Shown: positions 1 through 7,573 of the stretch, piece by piece
Layout of the letters: each line of letters starts with the position of its first letter
Position numbering within the stretch: position 1 is the first letter of the stretch
Origin: Methanobacterium sp. UBA410
Lineage (GTDB): Archaea > Methanobacteriota > Methanobacteria > Methanobacteriales > Methanobacteriaceae
Assembly: GCA_002498385.1 (NCBI GenBank)
Contig: DAHH01000003.1
Coordinates: forward strand, 96,807-111,170
Direction: 5' to 3'
Length of the DNA: 14,364 bases
Made by a program: the position numbers and the translations under genes
Notes under the pieces: model-generated
Told to the model about the DNA's origin: nothing
Databases searched by the model: none
Seen by the model: only the letters and a program-made list of their open reading frames with translations

Positions 1-29
1 ATCAAAACAACAATCTCAAAAAAACCCCC

Positions 30-65
30 AAGTTTTTAACAGTGCCCAGGTTTTTGACAGTGCCT
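30..65. repeat. 18-bp imperfect tandem duplication upstream of lysA
   Basis: Two adjacent 18-bp units (30-47 and 48-65) match at 15 of 18 positions; both carry the pattern GTTTTT-ACAGTGCC. They lie about 40 bp upstream of the lysA TATA box. They could be a duplicated regulator site or a slippage product; nothing in the sequence decides which. Confidence 0.6.
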
Positions 66-106
66 CCATGGTATGTAAACTACAACTTTTCCAGTTTCAA
101 CAAATT

Positions 107-114
107 TTTATATG
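107..114 (+). promoter_or_regulatory. TATA box of the lysA-dapF operon
   Basis: TTTATATG is a good archaeal TATA element. Transcription would start about 25 bases further on, near 135, giving a leader of roughly 37 bases that contains the GGAGG ribosome site at 159-163. No other promoter-like element is seen before dapF, so both genes probably use this one. Confidence 0.55.
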
Positions 115-171
115 GTGAGGATTAGAAATTGAACATTAACTTTATTTTCCTGTTTTTTGGAGGCTAATTTA

Positions 172-1458
172 ATGGATTTTGATTTAAAAACAAATGAAAA
201 GGGAAATCTAAGTATTGGAGGGGCGGATGCATTAGAACTTGCAGACAAATATAAAACTCCTCTTTACGTCATTGATGAAACAAGAATAAGAGAGAACTAC
301 AGAAGGCTTCATGAAGCCTTTTCACAACATTATGATAACTTCAAAATGTATTATGCATGCAAGGCCAACACCAACCTTGCTGTCATGAGGATCCTTGAAG
401 AAGAAGGAAGTGGTATAGATGCTGTATCCCCTGGAGAAGTTTACACGTCTTTACTTGCTGGATTTGATCCTTCAAGGATACTTTTTACTGGAAACAACGT
501 TAAAAATGAAGAGCTTGAATATGTGGTAGCTTCAGGGGTCACTGTAAACGTTGACTCAATTTCGCAGCTTAAAAGATTATCAAAACTGCCAGGAACCAAT
601 GGAATGAAAATATCCATCAGAGTCAACCCCAACGTTGGAGCTGGACATCACGAACACTGCATAACCGGCGGCCCCCTGAGTAAATTTGGAATTATGGAAG
701 AAGAAGCAGTAGAAGTCTACAAACTGGCCCAAGAACTTGGCTTCAAGCCTGTTGGGATCCACAGCCACATAGGATCTGGAATACTTGACCCCGAACCATT
801 TAAACTGGCTGTTGAGAGTCTTATGGATATTGCAGGGGCTGTGCACCAGGATGCTGGTGTTGAATTCGACTTCATAGACTTTGGAGGAGGTATAGGAATA
901 CCTTACACTCCAGAAGAGAAAAAACTTGACATCAACCTGTTTGCTGAGAAGATCGTGGGGCTTTTCAAGGAAAAGTTAGGGGAGTACAAGCTTAGAAACC
1001 CTACAATGTGCATAGAACCAGGCCGTTATATAATTGGAGATACATCAGTACTTTTAACAAGAGTTAACACCATAAAACAGAGTTACAGGAAATTTGCAGG
1101 TGTTGACGCTGGATTCAACACCCTGCTCAGGCCGACCATGTACGGATCCTACCACCACGTGGTAGTTGCAGACAAGCCCAATGCAGAGCCAACCCAGAAA
1201 TTGGACATTGCTGGAGACGTTTGTGAGTCAGGAGACCTTTTTGCAAGGGACAGACCCATGCCAGATGTTGAAGAGGGAGACCTTTTTGCAATACTGAACG
1301 CTGGTGCCTACGGATTCACAATGTCTTCACAGTACAACAGCAGACCAAAACCTGCAGAGCTACTTGTAAAGAATGGAAAAACGGAAGTTGTGAGGGAAAG
1401 GGAAACCTTCGCAGATTTACTTACAAAACAAAATGTACCAGTGAGGCTGCTAAAATGA
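172..1458 (+). CDS. lysA: Diaminopimelate decarboxylase
   Basis: This PLP-dependent cytoplasmic enzyme decarboxylates meso-diaminopimelate to L-lysine. It has 428 residues, the family's usual length. An N-terminal alanine-racemase-like barrel carries the PLP lysine K64 in YACKAN. HSHIGSG at 197-203, the glycine loop GGG at 238-240 and EPGR at 282-285 bind the phosphate. The C-terminal beta domain has the active-site CESGD at 351-355 and GAYG at 378-381. The ATG at 172 is chosen because GGAGG at 159-163 sits 8 bases before it; an in-frame TTG at 157 overlaps that ribosome site and would add five residues. The stop overlaps the dapF start (ATGA), so the two genes are translationally coupled. 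Methanobacteriales cell walls are pseudomurein without diaminopimelate, so the role is inferred to be lysine supply only. Confidence 0.97.
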   Translation: MDFDLKTNEKGNLSIGGADALELADKYKTPLYVIDETRIRENYRRLHEAFSQHYDNFKMYYACKANTNLAVMRILEEEGSGIDAVSPGEVYTSLLAGFDPSRILFTGNNVKNEELEYVVASGVTVNVDSISQLKRLSKLPGTNGMKISIRVNPNVGAGHHEHCITGGPLSKFGIMEEEAVEVYKLAQELGFKPVGIHSHIGSGILDPEPFKLAVESLMDIAGAVHQDAGVEFDFIDFGGGIGIPYTPEEKKLDINLFAEKIVGLFKEKLGEYKLRNPTMCIEPGRYIIGDTSVLLTRVNTIKQSYRKFAGVDAGFNTLLRPTMYGSYHHVVVADKPNAEPTQKLDIAGDVCESGDLFARDRPMPDVEEGDLFAILNAGAYGFTMSSQYNSRPKPAELLVKNGKTEVVRERETFADLLTKQNVPVRLLK

Positions 1459-2339
1459 AAAACACATTGTTAACCTTCTCAAAGATGCATGGACTTGGAA
1501 ACGACTACGTTGTAATCGATGAAAGCAAAAAAGAGATCATTCCAGAGCACAGAAAACCCGCAATTGTTAGAGAACTGTGCAGGCGGGGTTTCTCAATAGG
1601 GGCAGACGGCGTTATCTTCGTTGAGCCACCAACTCTAGATGAAACAGACATAAGATTTCGGATCTTCAACTCAGACGGCAGTGAAGCTGAAATGTGTGGA
1701 AATGGAATAAGATGCTTCGCCAAATTTGTATACGAAAACGATATCGTGTCCCAGGATGAAATAGTGGTTGAAACACTCGGAGGAATTAAGTACATGAACC
1801 TCACCATTATTGGGGAGGAGGTGGTATCTTCAACAGTTGACATGGGCGAGGCAAAGTTCCAACCAGATAAAATACCAATGCTAAGTCCTAAACCAGATTT
1901 AGAAGAGTTTTTGGATGGAGAACTGGTTGTGGATGGTAAAACTTTGAAGGTGAGTGCTGTGAATGTTGGAAATCCACACGCAGTTGTTTTCACAGATAAA
2001 CTTGAAGACGTTGACCTAAACCACCTCGGCCCATTGATGGAAAATCATGAGGCCTTCCCTGAGAAAACCAACGTGCACTTCGTGAAGGTTGTTAACAGGG
2101 GCGAGATAGAGATGCTCACATGGGAGAGGGGTGCTGGATTCACCTACGCATGCGGTACAGGTGCAACAGCATGTTCCATAGTTGGTTACAAACTTGGAAA
2201 ACTCGATGAAAATGTTTTAGTGCATCTTCCAGGTGGAGAACTATTCATAAATGTTTATCCAAGAAATGGAAACCTTGGAGCATTCATGGAGGGAGACGCC
2301 GTCCTTGCATTTGACGGTGTTGTTGAAATCGATGTTTAA
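1455..2339 (+). CDS. dapF: Diaminopimelate epimerase
   Basis: This cofactor-independent epimerase converts LL-diaminopimelate to the meso form, the substrate of LysA just upstream. At 294 residues it is slightly longer than the bacterial enzymes (about 275). The two catalytic cysteines are present: C81 in EMCGNGIRC and C233 in YACGTGATAC. The N-terminal MHGLGNDYVVID signature (residues 11-22) and WERGAGFT (223-230) are typical of the family and contact the substrate. The start overlaps the lysA stop by 4 bases; GTGAGG at 1441-1446, inside the lysA end, can serve as ribosome site. The LL-substrate in methanogens is usually made by the DapL aminotransferase, which is not in this window. T-runs follow the gene, ending the operon. 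Confidence 0.97.
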   Translation: MKNTLLTFSKMHGLGNDYVVIDESKKEIIPEHRKPAIVRELCRRGFSIGADGVIFVEPPTLDETDIRFRIFNSDGSEAEMCGNGIRCFAKFVYENDIVSQDEIVVETLGGIKYMNLTIIGEEVVSSTVDMGEAKFQPDKIPMLSPKPDLEEFLDGELVVDGKTLKVSAVNVGNPHAVVFTDKLEDVDLNHLGPLMENHEAFPEKTNVHFVKVVNRGEIEMLTWERGAGFTYACGTGATACSIVGYKLGKLDENVLVHLPGGELFINVYPRNGNLGAFMEGDAVLAFDGVVEIDV

Positions 2340-2367
2340 ATGTCCTGAAATAATTTCCAAGGCATGA

Positions 2368-2394
2368 TTTTTCCTTTAATTTTTGTATTTTTTT
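2368..2394 (+). terminator. T-tract terminator after dapF
   Basis: Three T runs (2368-2372, 2380-2384 and 2388-2394, the last of seven) follow the dapF stop by about 30 to 55 bases. Archaeal RNA polymerase terminates on such tracts without a hairpin, and none is seen here. Confidence 0.5.
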
Positions 2395-2777
2395 ATAATT
2401 ATATGTCAGCGCAAGTTTCAAGACTTTAATTCTTTTTATTGATTTTTCTATTGGTTTTAAGCTCTTTTAAAATCATTTATATTCTATTTTAAATCCTTAA
2501 ATAATCATTTTTAATATTTTTTAACTGCATTTAACCCCAGATCATCTTAATTTTATAAGTTCATTCTTTTTAATTTCATGACCCCCCCCCTTATTATAGA
2601 TCTTATCTTAAGTTTTAAATCCAATTTTTTCTATAAATCTTCTTTTAAGCTTTAAATTCTATTTATAATATTTAAACTTGTTTAACAACTCTTTTAAGAT
2701 TTTTTTGAAAGGTTTTAAATTCGTTGTGAACAAGGCCCTGCCAATGTTTAAAATCGATTCTGAAATCAGAGCAATTT

Positions 2778-2785
2778 TTTATATG
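2778..2785 (+). promoter_or_regulatory. TATA box of hef, probably giving a leaderless mRNA
   Basis: TTTATATG is centred 27 bases before the hef ATG. The expected start of transcription, about 25 bases downstream, falls at or within 2-3 bases of the ATG at 2809. There is no GGAGG or GGTG between them, which fits a leaderless transcript. Confidence 0.5.
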
Positions 2786-2808
2786 TTTGATCCTAGATAT
2801 AGAAAGCC

Positions 2809-5133
2809 ATGGAACAATGGATACAGCATCCTCTCATAAAGCCTGAAAAAATTGAATCAAGACTTTACCAGCAGATTCTGGCAGCAAGGGTGCTTAAAAA
2901 TGGGAACACAATGATCGTGGCCCCAACAGCCCTTGGAAAAACTGTGGTGGCTGCACTTGTGGCTGCAGATAGGCTCAAAAAATTTCCAGATTCCAAGGTG
3001 CTGGTTCTGGCACCAAGCAAGCCCCTTGCAGTTCAGCACGAGGAGAGCTTCAGGGATTTTTTAAAGACAAGCACAACATCAATCACAGGAGCCATAACCC
3101 CGAAAAAAAGGGCTAAAAAGTGGGTAGAATCCCAGATAATCTGCGCAACACCCCAAACAGTTGAAGCTGATATCATATCTGGTAAGTACTCCCTTGAAGA
3201 TGTTTCGCTTGTGGTGTTTGATGAGTGCCATCGAGGAGTGGGATCCTACTCCTACGTTTACCTGGCAGCCAAGTACACTGCAGAGGCAAAAAATCCATTG
3301 GTACTTGGATTAACAGCTTCTCCCGGCTGGGAAGACGAAAAAATAGAAGAAGTCTGTGAAAACCTCTACATAAAAGATGTTGTGGTTAAAAGTGAGGACG
3401 ACGCCGATGTTGCGCCCTACTTCAACCCTGTTGAAGTGAAGTGGGTTAAGGTGGAATTGAAACCAGAACTTAAAACCATTAAGTCCCACATGGAAAAAGC
3501 CTTGAAGGCCCGTCTCAAAACATTGAAGAGAATGGGGGTTTTGAGGTCCATTTCAAGTGTAAGTAAAAAGGAAGTGCTCATTGCAAAGGGGAAAGCCCAG
3601 AGACAAATAGGTGAAAGTGCAGTTCCTGATAGGAAACATTTTCTATCAATTTCTCTTTTAACGGCTGTTATAAACATTCAGCATTCCCTCGAACTTTTGG
3701 AGACCCAGGGCGTGAGCAACCTGCACAATTACTTTGAAAAACTTCGCAAGAAAAAAACTAAAGCATCAAAAAGCTTATTAAACGATCCTGAATTTTATAC
3801 CGCGGTTCAGCTTACTGATAAGGCTTATAAAAAGGGTGTTGAACATCCCAAACTTGAAAAGCTCATGAAGATCCTTAAAAAGGAGCTTAAAGAATCAAAC
3901 TCAAGGGTGATCGTTTTCACACAGTTTAGGGACACCGTGAACAAGATCCATGAAAAGTGTGTTGAAAATGATATAAATGCTGTGAAGTTCTTTGGCCAAG
4001 CATCAAGAGATGGTGAAAAGGGATTAACCCAGAAAAAACAGAAAAAAATAATTAAGGAATTCAGGAAGGGTATTTACGATGTTTTGATATCAACGAGTGT
4101 TGCAGAGGAAGGTATTGACATTCCCTCCGTGGACCTTGTGGTGCTCTACGAACCAGTACCCTCGGAGATAAGGATGATACAACGCAGGGGAAGGACTGGA
4201 AGGAAAAATAAGGGTAGGATGATCGTTCTCATAACCAAAGGTACCAGGGATGAATCTTACTACTGGACCAGCAGAAACAAGGAAAAAAGGATGAAAAAAG
4301 AGCTGTCCCATGGCTACAAAAAGCAAGTCCACCTTAATACCAAAGATCTTGAAAAGGATCCTGAAAGAAAGGACAAATCAACCGTTGAAAGTTCCAGTGA
4401 AGAGCTGCCTGGGAAATTTAAACCTTTGATCTACGCAGATTCCAGGGAAGGAACCTCCGTGCTCAGGGAACTTGAAAAACTGGACGTTGACGTTGAAGTC
4501 AAGGGACTTGCAGTTGCAGACTACCAGATCAGCGATGAGGTTGCAATCGAGAGAAAAACGAGCCAGGATTTCATAAACTCGATTATGGATAAGAGGCTCC
4601 ACAAGCAGGCAAAGGAATTGGTTGAAAACTTCAAAAAACCCGTGATCATCCTGGAAGGAAATGGCCTTTACGCCAGTTTCATCCATCCGAACGCTGTGAG
4701 GGGGGCCCTTGCATCTGTGGCCGTGGACTTTGGAATCCCAATAATACCAACAAGGTCCGAGGTTGATACAGCTGCAATGATAGCAAGAATTGCCTTTAGA
4801 GAGCAGAAAAATGAACGAACCGAAATATCAAGGAGAACTGAGAAGAAACCCTTAACTTCATGGGAGCAGCAGCTTTACATAGTAGAGTCACTGCCGAATA
4901 TTGGGCCGGTCACTGCAAGAAAGCTTTTAGAAGAGTTTGGGAATGTTAAAGGTGTTATAAACGCTTCAGAGAATGAACTCAAAAAGGTTGAGGGAATAGG
5001 GAATAAGATAGCCCAAAGAATTAGAGAAGTTGTTGACTCTCAGTTTAAAGCTGGTGATGGAAGAATTAACCTAGGTGAATCAGAGAAAGTTGGAAGCTTA
5101 AAAAAACCAGTGAAGAAGTACAAATTAATTTAA
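2809..5133 (+). CDS. hef: Hef: SF2 helicase fused to XPF/Mus81-family nuclease
   Basis: Hef acts on stalled or branched replication forks, unwinding fork structures and cutting them; it is the euryarchaeal relative of FANCM and XPF. The 774 residues show the full set of domains. Helicase motif I is APTALGKT (38-45), motif II DECH (138-141), motif III TASPG (169-173), and motif VI QRRGRTGR (458-465). A helical insert lies at roughly 215-345, as in the family. The linker at about 510-535 is charged. The nuclease domain has ADSRE (543-547), D571 and ERKTSQD (581-587), the metal-binding ERKxxxD signature. A tandem helix-hairpin-helix closes the protein (about 693-745, LPNIGPVTARKLL and VEGIGNKIAQRI). 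All catalytic residues are intact. Its place beside orc1/cdc6 and the origin fits a replication role. Codons 244-252 include a perfect copy of the origin repeat core. Confidence 0.96.
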   Translation: MEQWIQHPLIKPEKIESRLYQQILAARVLKNGNTMIVAPTALGKTVVAALVAADRLKKFPDSKVLVLAPSKPLAVQHEESFRDFLKTSTTSITGAITPKKRAKKWVESQIICATPQTVEADIISGKYSLEDVSLVVFDECHRGVGSYSYVYLAAKYTAEAKNPLVLGLTASPGWEDEKIEEVCENLYIKDVVVKSEDDADVAPYFNPVEVKWVKVELKPELKTIKSHMEKALKARLKTLKRMGVLRSISSVSKKEVLIAKGKAQRQIGESAVPDRKHFLSISLLTAVINIQHSLELLETQGVSNLHNYFEKLRKKKTKASKSLLNDPEFYTAVQLTDKAYKKGVEHPKLEKLMKILKKELKESNSRVIVFTQFRDTVNKIHEKCVENDINAVKFFGQASRDGEKGLTQKKQKKIIKEFRKGIYDVLISTSVAEEGIDIPSVDLVVLYEPVPSEIRMIQRRGRTGRKNKGRMIVLITKGTRDESYYWTSRNKEKRMKKELSHGYKKQVHLNTKDLEKDPERKDKSTVESSSEELPGKFKPLIYADSREGTSVLRELEKLDVDVEVKGLAVADYQISDEVAIERKTSQDFINSIMDKRLHKQAKELVENFKKPVIILEGNGLYASFIHPNAVRGALASVAVDFGIPIIPTRSEVDTAAMIARIAFREQKNERTEISRRTEKKPLTSWEQQLYIVESLPNIGPVTARKLLEEFGNVKGVINASENELKKVEGIGNKIAQRIREVVDSQFKAGDGRINLGESEKVGSLKKPVKKYKLI
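3538..3562 (-). repeat. ORB-like origin repeat inside hef
   Basis: The core ATTTCAAGTGTAA (3550-3562) is identical, 13 of 13, to the left-arm origin repeats. With its left flank, 23 of 25 bases match the outermost left-arm copy at 8954-8978, including GTTTTGAGGT. It is read in the hef frame as V-L-R-S-I-S-S-V-S. It points the same way as the left arm, 5.4 kb away. Binding by Orc1/Cdc6 is inferred from the match only. Confidence 0.5.
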
Positions 5134-5210
5134 ACCGGTTAATTTTACTTAAACTCAAAATTTGGTTATTTGATCTGAAGACAGAAGTGTTTCCATTGCT
5201 GCTTAAAAAA

Positions 5211-5248
5211 ATTATTTGAACTAATTAAAATTATTTGAACTAATTAAA
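5211..5248. repeat. Perfect 19-bp tandem duplication between hef and trmI
   Basis: Two identical 19-bp units, ATTATTTGAACTAATTAAA, sit head to tail at 5211-5229 and 5230-5248, followed by a further ATT. Perfect identity in an unconstrained spacer implies a recent duplication. They lie where a trmI promoter is expected, but no clear TATA box can be picked. Confidence 0.85.
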
Positions 5249-5291
5249 ATTGGATTTACAAGAGAATTTGAAATGATAAAAATTGAAAAAT

Positions 5292-5299
5292 GGAGTGAT
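5292..5299 (+). promoter_or_regulatory. Ribosome-binding site that sets the trmI start
   Basis: GGAGTGAT is close to the archaeal anti-16S complement GGAGGTGAT and lies 4 bases before the TTG at 5304. It would fall inside the coding region if the earlier TTG at 5283 were the start, so it argues for the downstream one. Confidence 0.6.
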
Positions 5300-5303
5300 A
5301 TTT

Positions 5304-6032
5304 TTGCGCGTTCTCATTGATGAAAGGGAAAAAAAGTACATGGTGGGGGATGAAGAGTTCCACACAGACTTTGGATTCATAAAAAAGGAAGACATAATCA
5401 ACAGTAAAGCAGGGGACATTCTCAAAACCCATCTGGGCCGGGAATTCCGTGTTGTGGAACCCAATGTCAACGATTACATCGATCTCATGGAAAGAAAGTG
5501 TTCCATAATTCTCCCAAAGGACCTTGGAATTGTAACAGCCTACACTGGACTTGGAGCAGGAAAAAGGGTTGTTGATGCAGGCACCGGAGCTGGAGCAACT
5601 GCAATACACTTTGCAAACGTGGTTGGACCCTCTGGAGAGGTTCACACCTATGAGATCCGTGAAGACTTTGCAGAGATTGCAGAGCGCAACGTGAAGGGTT
5701 TTGGCCTTGAAAATGTTCAGGTGAAATGCAAAGACATAACAGAAGGTATAGATGAGGAAAACCTTGACATGGTATTTTTAGACCTTCCAAAGCCATGGGA
5801 AGTTGCTGAAGATGCAAAAAAAGCCCTTAAAATAGGTGGATACATTGCAAGTTACACTCCATTCGTGGAACAGGTACAGATACTTCAAAGGGTGCTTAAA
5901 AAGGTGGGTTTCTCCAAGGTTGAAAGTTTTGAGTGTATACTCAGGGGTATCGAAGTGAAAAGTAGGGGTACAAGGCCAAAAACCAGGATGGCCGGACACA
6001 CAGGTTACCTTACATTTGCAAGGCACCTCTAA
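5304..6032 (+). CDS. trmI: tRNA (adenine-N1)-methyltransferase, TrmI family
   Basis: This SAM-dependent enzyme forms 1-methyladenosine at tRNA position 58, and in studied archaeal members also at 57, stabilising the T-loop. With the TTG start at 5304 the protein has 242 residues. The small N-terminal beta domain is followed by a Rossmann methyltransferase fold: motif I VDAGTGAG (90-97), the acidic ribose-binding residue E117 in TYE, and the family motif LDLPKPW (159-165). The C-terminal stretch RPKTRMAGHTGYL (224-236) is diagnostic for TrmI. The start rests on GGAGTGAT at 5292-5299; a longer frame begins at TTG 5283 but lacks a ribosome site. No T-tract follows the gene for about 150 bases, so read-through into pyrB is possible. 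Substrate positions are inferred from the family. Confidence 0.93.
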   Translation: MRVLIDEREKKYMVGDEEFHTDFGFIKKEDIINSKAGDILKTHLGREFRVVEPNVNDYIDLMERKCSIILPKDLGIVTAYTGLGAGKRVVDAGTGAGATAIHFANVVGPSGEVHTYEIREDFAEIAERNVKGFGLENVQVKCKDITEGIDEENLDMVFLDLPKPWEVAEDAKKALKIGGYIASYTPFVEQVQILQRVLKKVGFSKVESFECILRGIEVKSRGTRPKTRMAGHTGYLTFARHL

Positions 6033-6134
6033 AAAATATCTAAAAAATACGTTAAGTACTCAAAGGAAACAGTAATGAATTAAAATAATTCAATGCAAAA
6101 GAATGCAAAAAAGAATACAATGTATAAAAAAATG

Positions 6135-6160
6135 ATTAAAAAATAAAATTAAAAAATAAA
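6135..6160. repeat. 13-bp perfect tandem duplication between trmI and pyrB
   Basis: ATTAAAAAATAAA occurs twice head to tail (6135-6147, 6148-6160) in an A-rich spacer. Its simple composition means slippage is a sufficient explanation. Shortly after, 6214-6235 repeats AGTAATG three times at 7-8 base intervals. Confidence 0.6.
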
Positions 6161-6260
6161 ATTAGAAAAAAATGCACGATCTTTTTATCATTACAATAAA
6201 TAAAGGACGTAAAAGTAATGAGTAATGGAGTAATGATATTGAAATAAAAAGGTGGGATAT

Positions 6261-7193
6261 ATGGTCGTTAATCATCAGAAAGACATTATTTCAATAAAGG
6301 ATTTGAGCAAAAAAGATATTGATTATATTTTAAAGGTTGCAGAGAAAATGGAACCCATTGCTAGATCCAAAAAACGATCAACAGTTCTTGGGGGAAAAAT
6401 GCTTGGAATGCTTTTCTACGAGCCATCAACAAGAACCAGGATCTCATTTGAAACAGCAATGAAAAGGCTCGGCGGTAGTACAATTGGATTTTTAGAGGCT
6501 GGTGTTAGTTCCGCAACAAAGGGTGAGAACCTGCATGATACAGCTAAAATAATAAGTGAATATGCCGATGCAATTGTTATAAGGCACAACATGGAAGGTG
6601 CAGCCCGCTACGTTGCCGACTCTGTGGACGTGCCCGTTATAAATGCAGGGGATGGTGCAGGTCAGCATCCAACCCAAACGCTTTTAGACCTTTACACCAT
6701 GAAAAGGATAGTTGGAAAGACGAAAGATCTGCATGTTTCACTTGTAGGGGACCTTAAGTATGGAAGAACAGTCCATTCATTGGCCTACGCACTTGCAATG
6801 TTTGGAGTTGATATGAGCTTCATTTCCCCAAGGGAACTGAGAATGCCAAAGGATGTATTACATGATTTAAGCAAATTAGGAGTTTCAGTTGAAGAAACAG
6901 AGAACATAAACAGTGTTTTGGATAAATCAGATGTTTTGTACGTTACAAGAATCCAGAAGGAAAGATTTCCTGACCCTGAAGAGTACTCCAAGATCAAGGA
7001 TGCTTACATGATAGATCTCAAACTCCTTAAGGGTACAGACCTTATAGTTATGCACCCACTGCCAAGGGTGAATGAGATAGCCTACGAAGTGGACAACACA
7101 CCCTATGGAAGGTACTTTGAACAGGCATTTTATGGAGTGCCCGTGCGCATGGCCATTCTGGATCTCCTGATAAAAAATTCAGAAGAAATTTAA
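6261..7193 (+). CDS. pyrB: Aspartate carbamoyltransferase catalytic chain
   Basis: PyrB joins carbamoyl phosphate and L-aspartate to N-carbamoyl-aspartate, the first committed step of pyrimidine synthesis. The 310 residues match the family length. Carbamoyl-phosphate binding STRTR is at 56-60, the loop K87 at 84-90, RHN at 108-110, HPTQT at 136-140, R169 in YGRT, the aspartate-binding R230 and Q232, and HPLPR at 265-269; all expected catalytic residues are present. ATG 6261 is chosen because GGTGG at 6251-6255 lies 5 bases before it; an in-frame GTG at 6252 overlaps that site and would add three residues. The regulatory chain pyrI is not adjacent. A possible TATA element, TTTTTATC near 6182, would give a leader of about 50 bases. 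T-runs after the stop end the transcript. Confidence 0.97.
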   Translation: MVVNHQKDIISIKDLSKKDIDYILKVAEKMEPIARSKKRSTVLGGKMLGMLFYEPSTRTRISFETAMKRLGGSTIGFLEAGVSSATKGENLHDTAKIISEYADAIVIRHNMEGAARYVADSVDVPVINAGDGAGQHPTQTLLDLYTMKRIVGKTKDLHVSLVGDLKYGRTVHSLAYALAMFGVDMSFISPRELRMPKDVLHDLSKLGVSVEETENINSVLDKSDVLYVTRIQKERFPDPEEYSKIKDAYMIDLKLLKGTDLIVMHPLPRVNEIAYEVDNTPYGRYFEQAFYGVPVRMAILDLLIKNSEEI

Positions 7194-7197
7194 TCTC

Positions 7198-7240
7198 TTT
7201 TTCCGAATTTTAGAACTTTAACTTCTTTTTTGAATTTTTT
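7198..7240 (+). terminator. T-tract terminator after pyrB
   Basis: Runs of five, six and six T at 7198-7202, 7226-7231 and 7235-7240 follow the pyrB stop directly. This is a typical archaeal intrinsic terminator, and is needed here because cdc6 is convergent. Confidence 0.6.
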
Positions 7241-7535
7241 GTTGTAACATCAAATCCTATAAAAAAAACACTGAATCCTATAAAAAATTTTTAGATAAAT
7301 TTTCCTTTAAGTACAATATCTTTTTAAAAGTCTAAGTTTTAAAAGTTTAAGTTTTTAAAAGTCTAAGAGAAAAAAAAGCTTCAAAAAATTTTTAAAATCT
7401 TTAAAGAGTAATTAATTTTAAAAGGGTAATAATTAATAAAATTAAATTTTAATGAAATATATAATAATTCAAAATAAGAAATCTAGAGAATTAAAAATTA
7501 AGATAAAATAAAATTAGAAGATCCAGGTTTTACCC

Positions 7536-7559
7536 AAAAAAAGTGTAAATCAAAAAAAA
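7536..7559 (-). terminator. T-tract terminator of cdc6
   Basis: Read on the minus strand, a T8 run (7559-7552) begins 14 bases after the cdc6 stop and a T7 run (7542-7536) follows. No hairpin is evident, as is usual for archaeal termination. Confidence 0.6.
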
Positions 7560-7573
7560 GAGTTGAATAAGGT

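Larger units (their letters stand above)
2340..2808. other. AT-rich spacer between dapF and hef with a C9 tract
   Basis: This 469-base spacer holds no convincing gene on either strand. It is strongly T-rich on the + strand, with many degenerate copies of a TTTTAAATTC/TTTTAAATCC-like pattern (around 2464, 2490, 2612, 2651 and 2714). A run of nine C at 2582-2590 stands out against the AT background. Its right end carries the hef promoter. Confidence 0.6.
7194..7573. other. Convergent pyrB-cdc6 spacer with a triple 15-bp repeat
   Basis: This 380-base spacer contains no gene that I can support. It holds the terminators of both flanking genes. It also holds three consecutive units of TTTTAAAAGTYTAAG (7322-7336, 7337-7351, and 7352-7367 with one extra T), and two near-copies of AATCCTATAAAAAA around 7254 and 7273. 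The rest is AT-rich simple sequence. Confidence 0.6.

Noticed and set aside
1505..1993. 162-residue open frame antisense to dapF
   Set aside because: It is a shadow of a strongly supported gene, Ser/Thr/Pro-rich with no recognisable domain.
2340..2808. tRNA or other structured RNA gene in the largest left spacer
   Set aside because: There is no cloverleaf, no GTTCRAA box and no GC-rich helix; the spacer is simple T-rich sequence.
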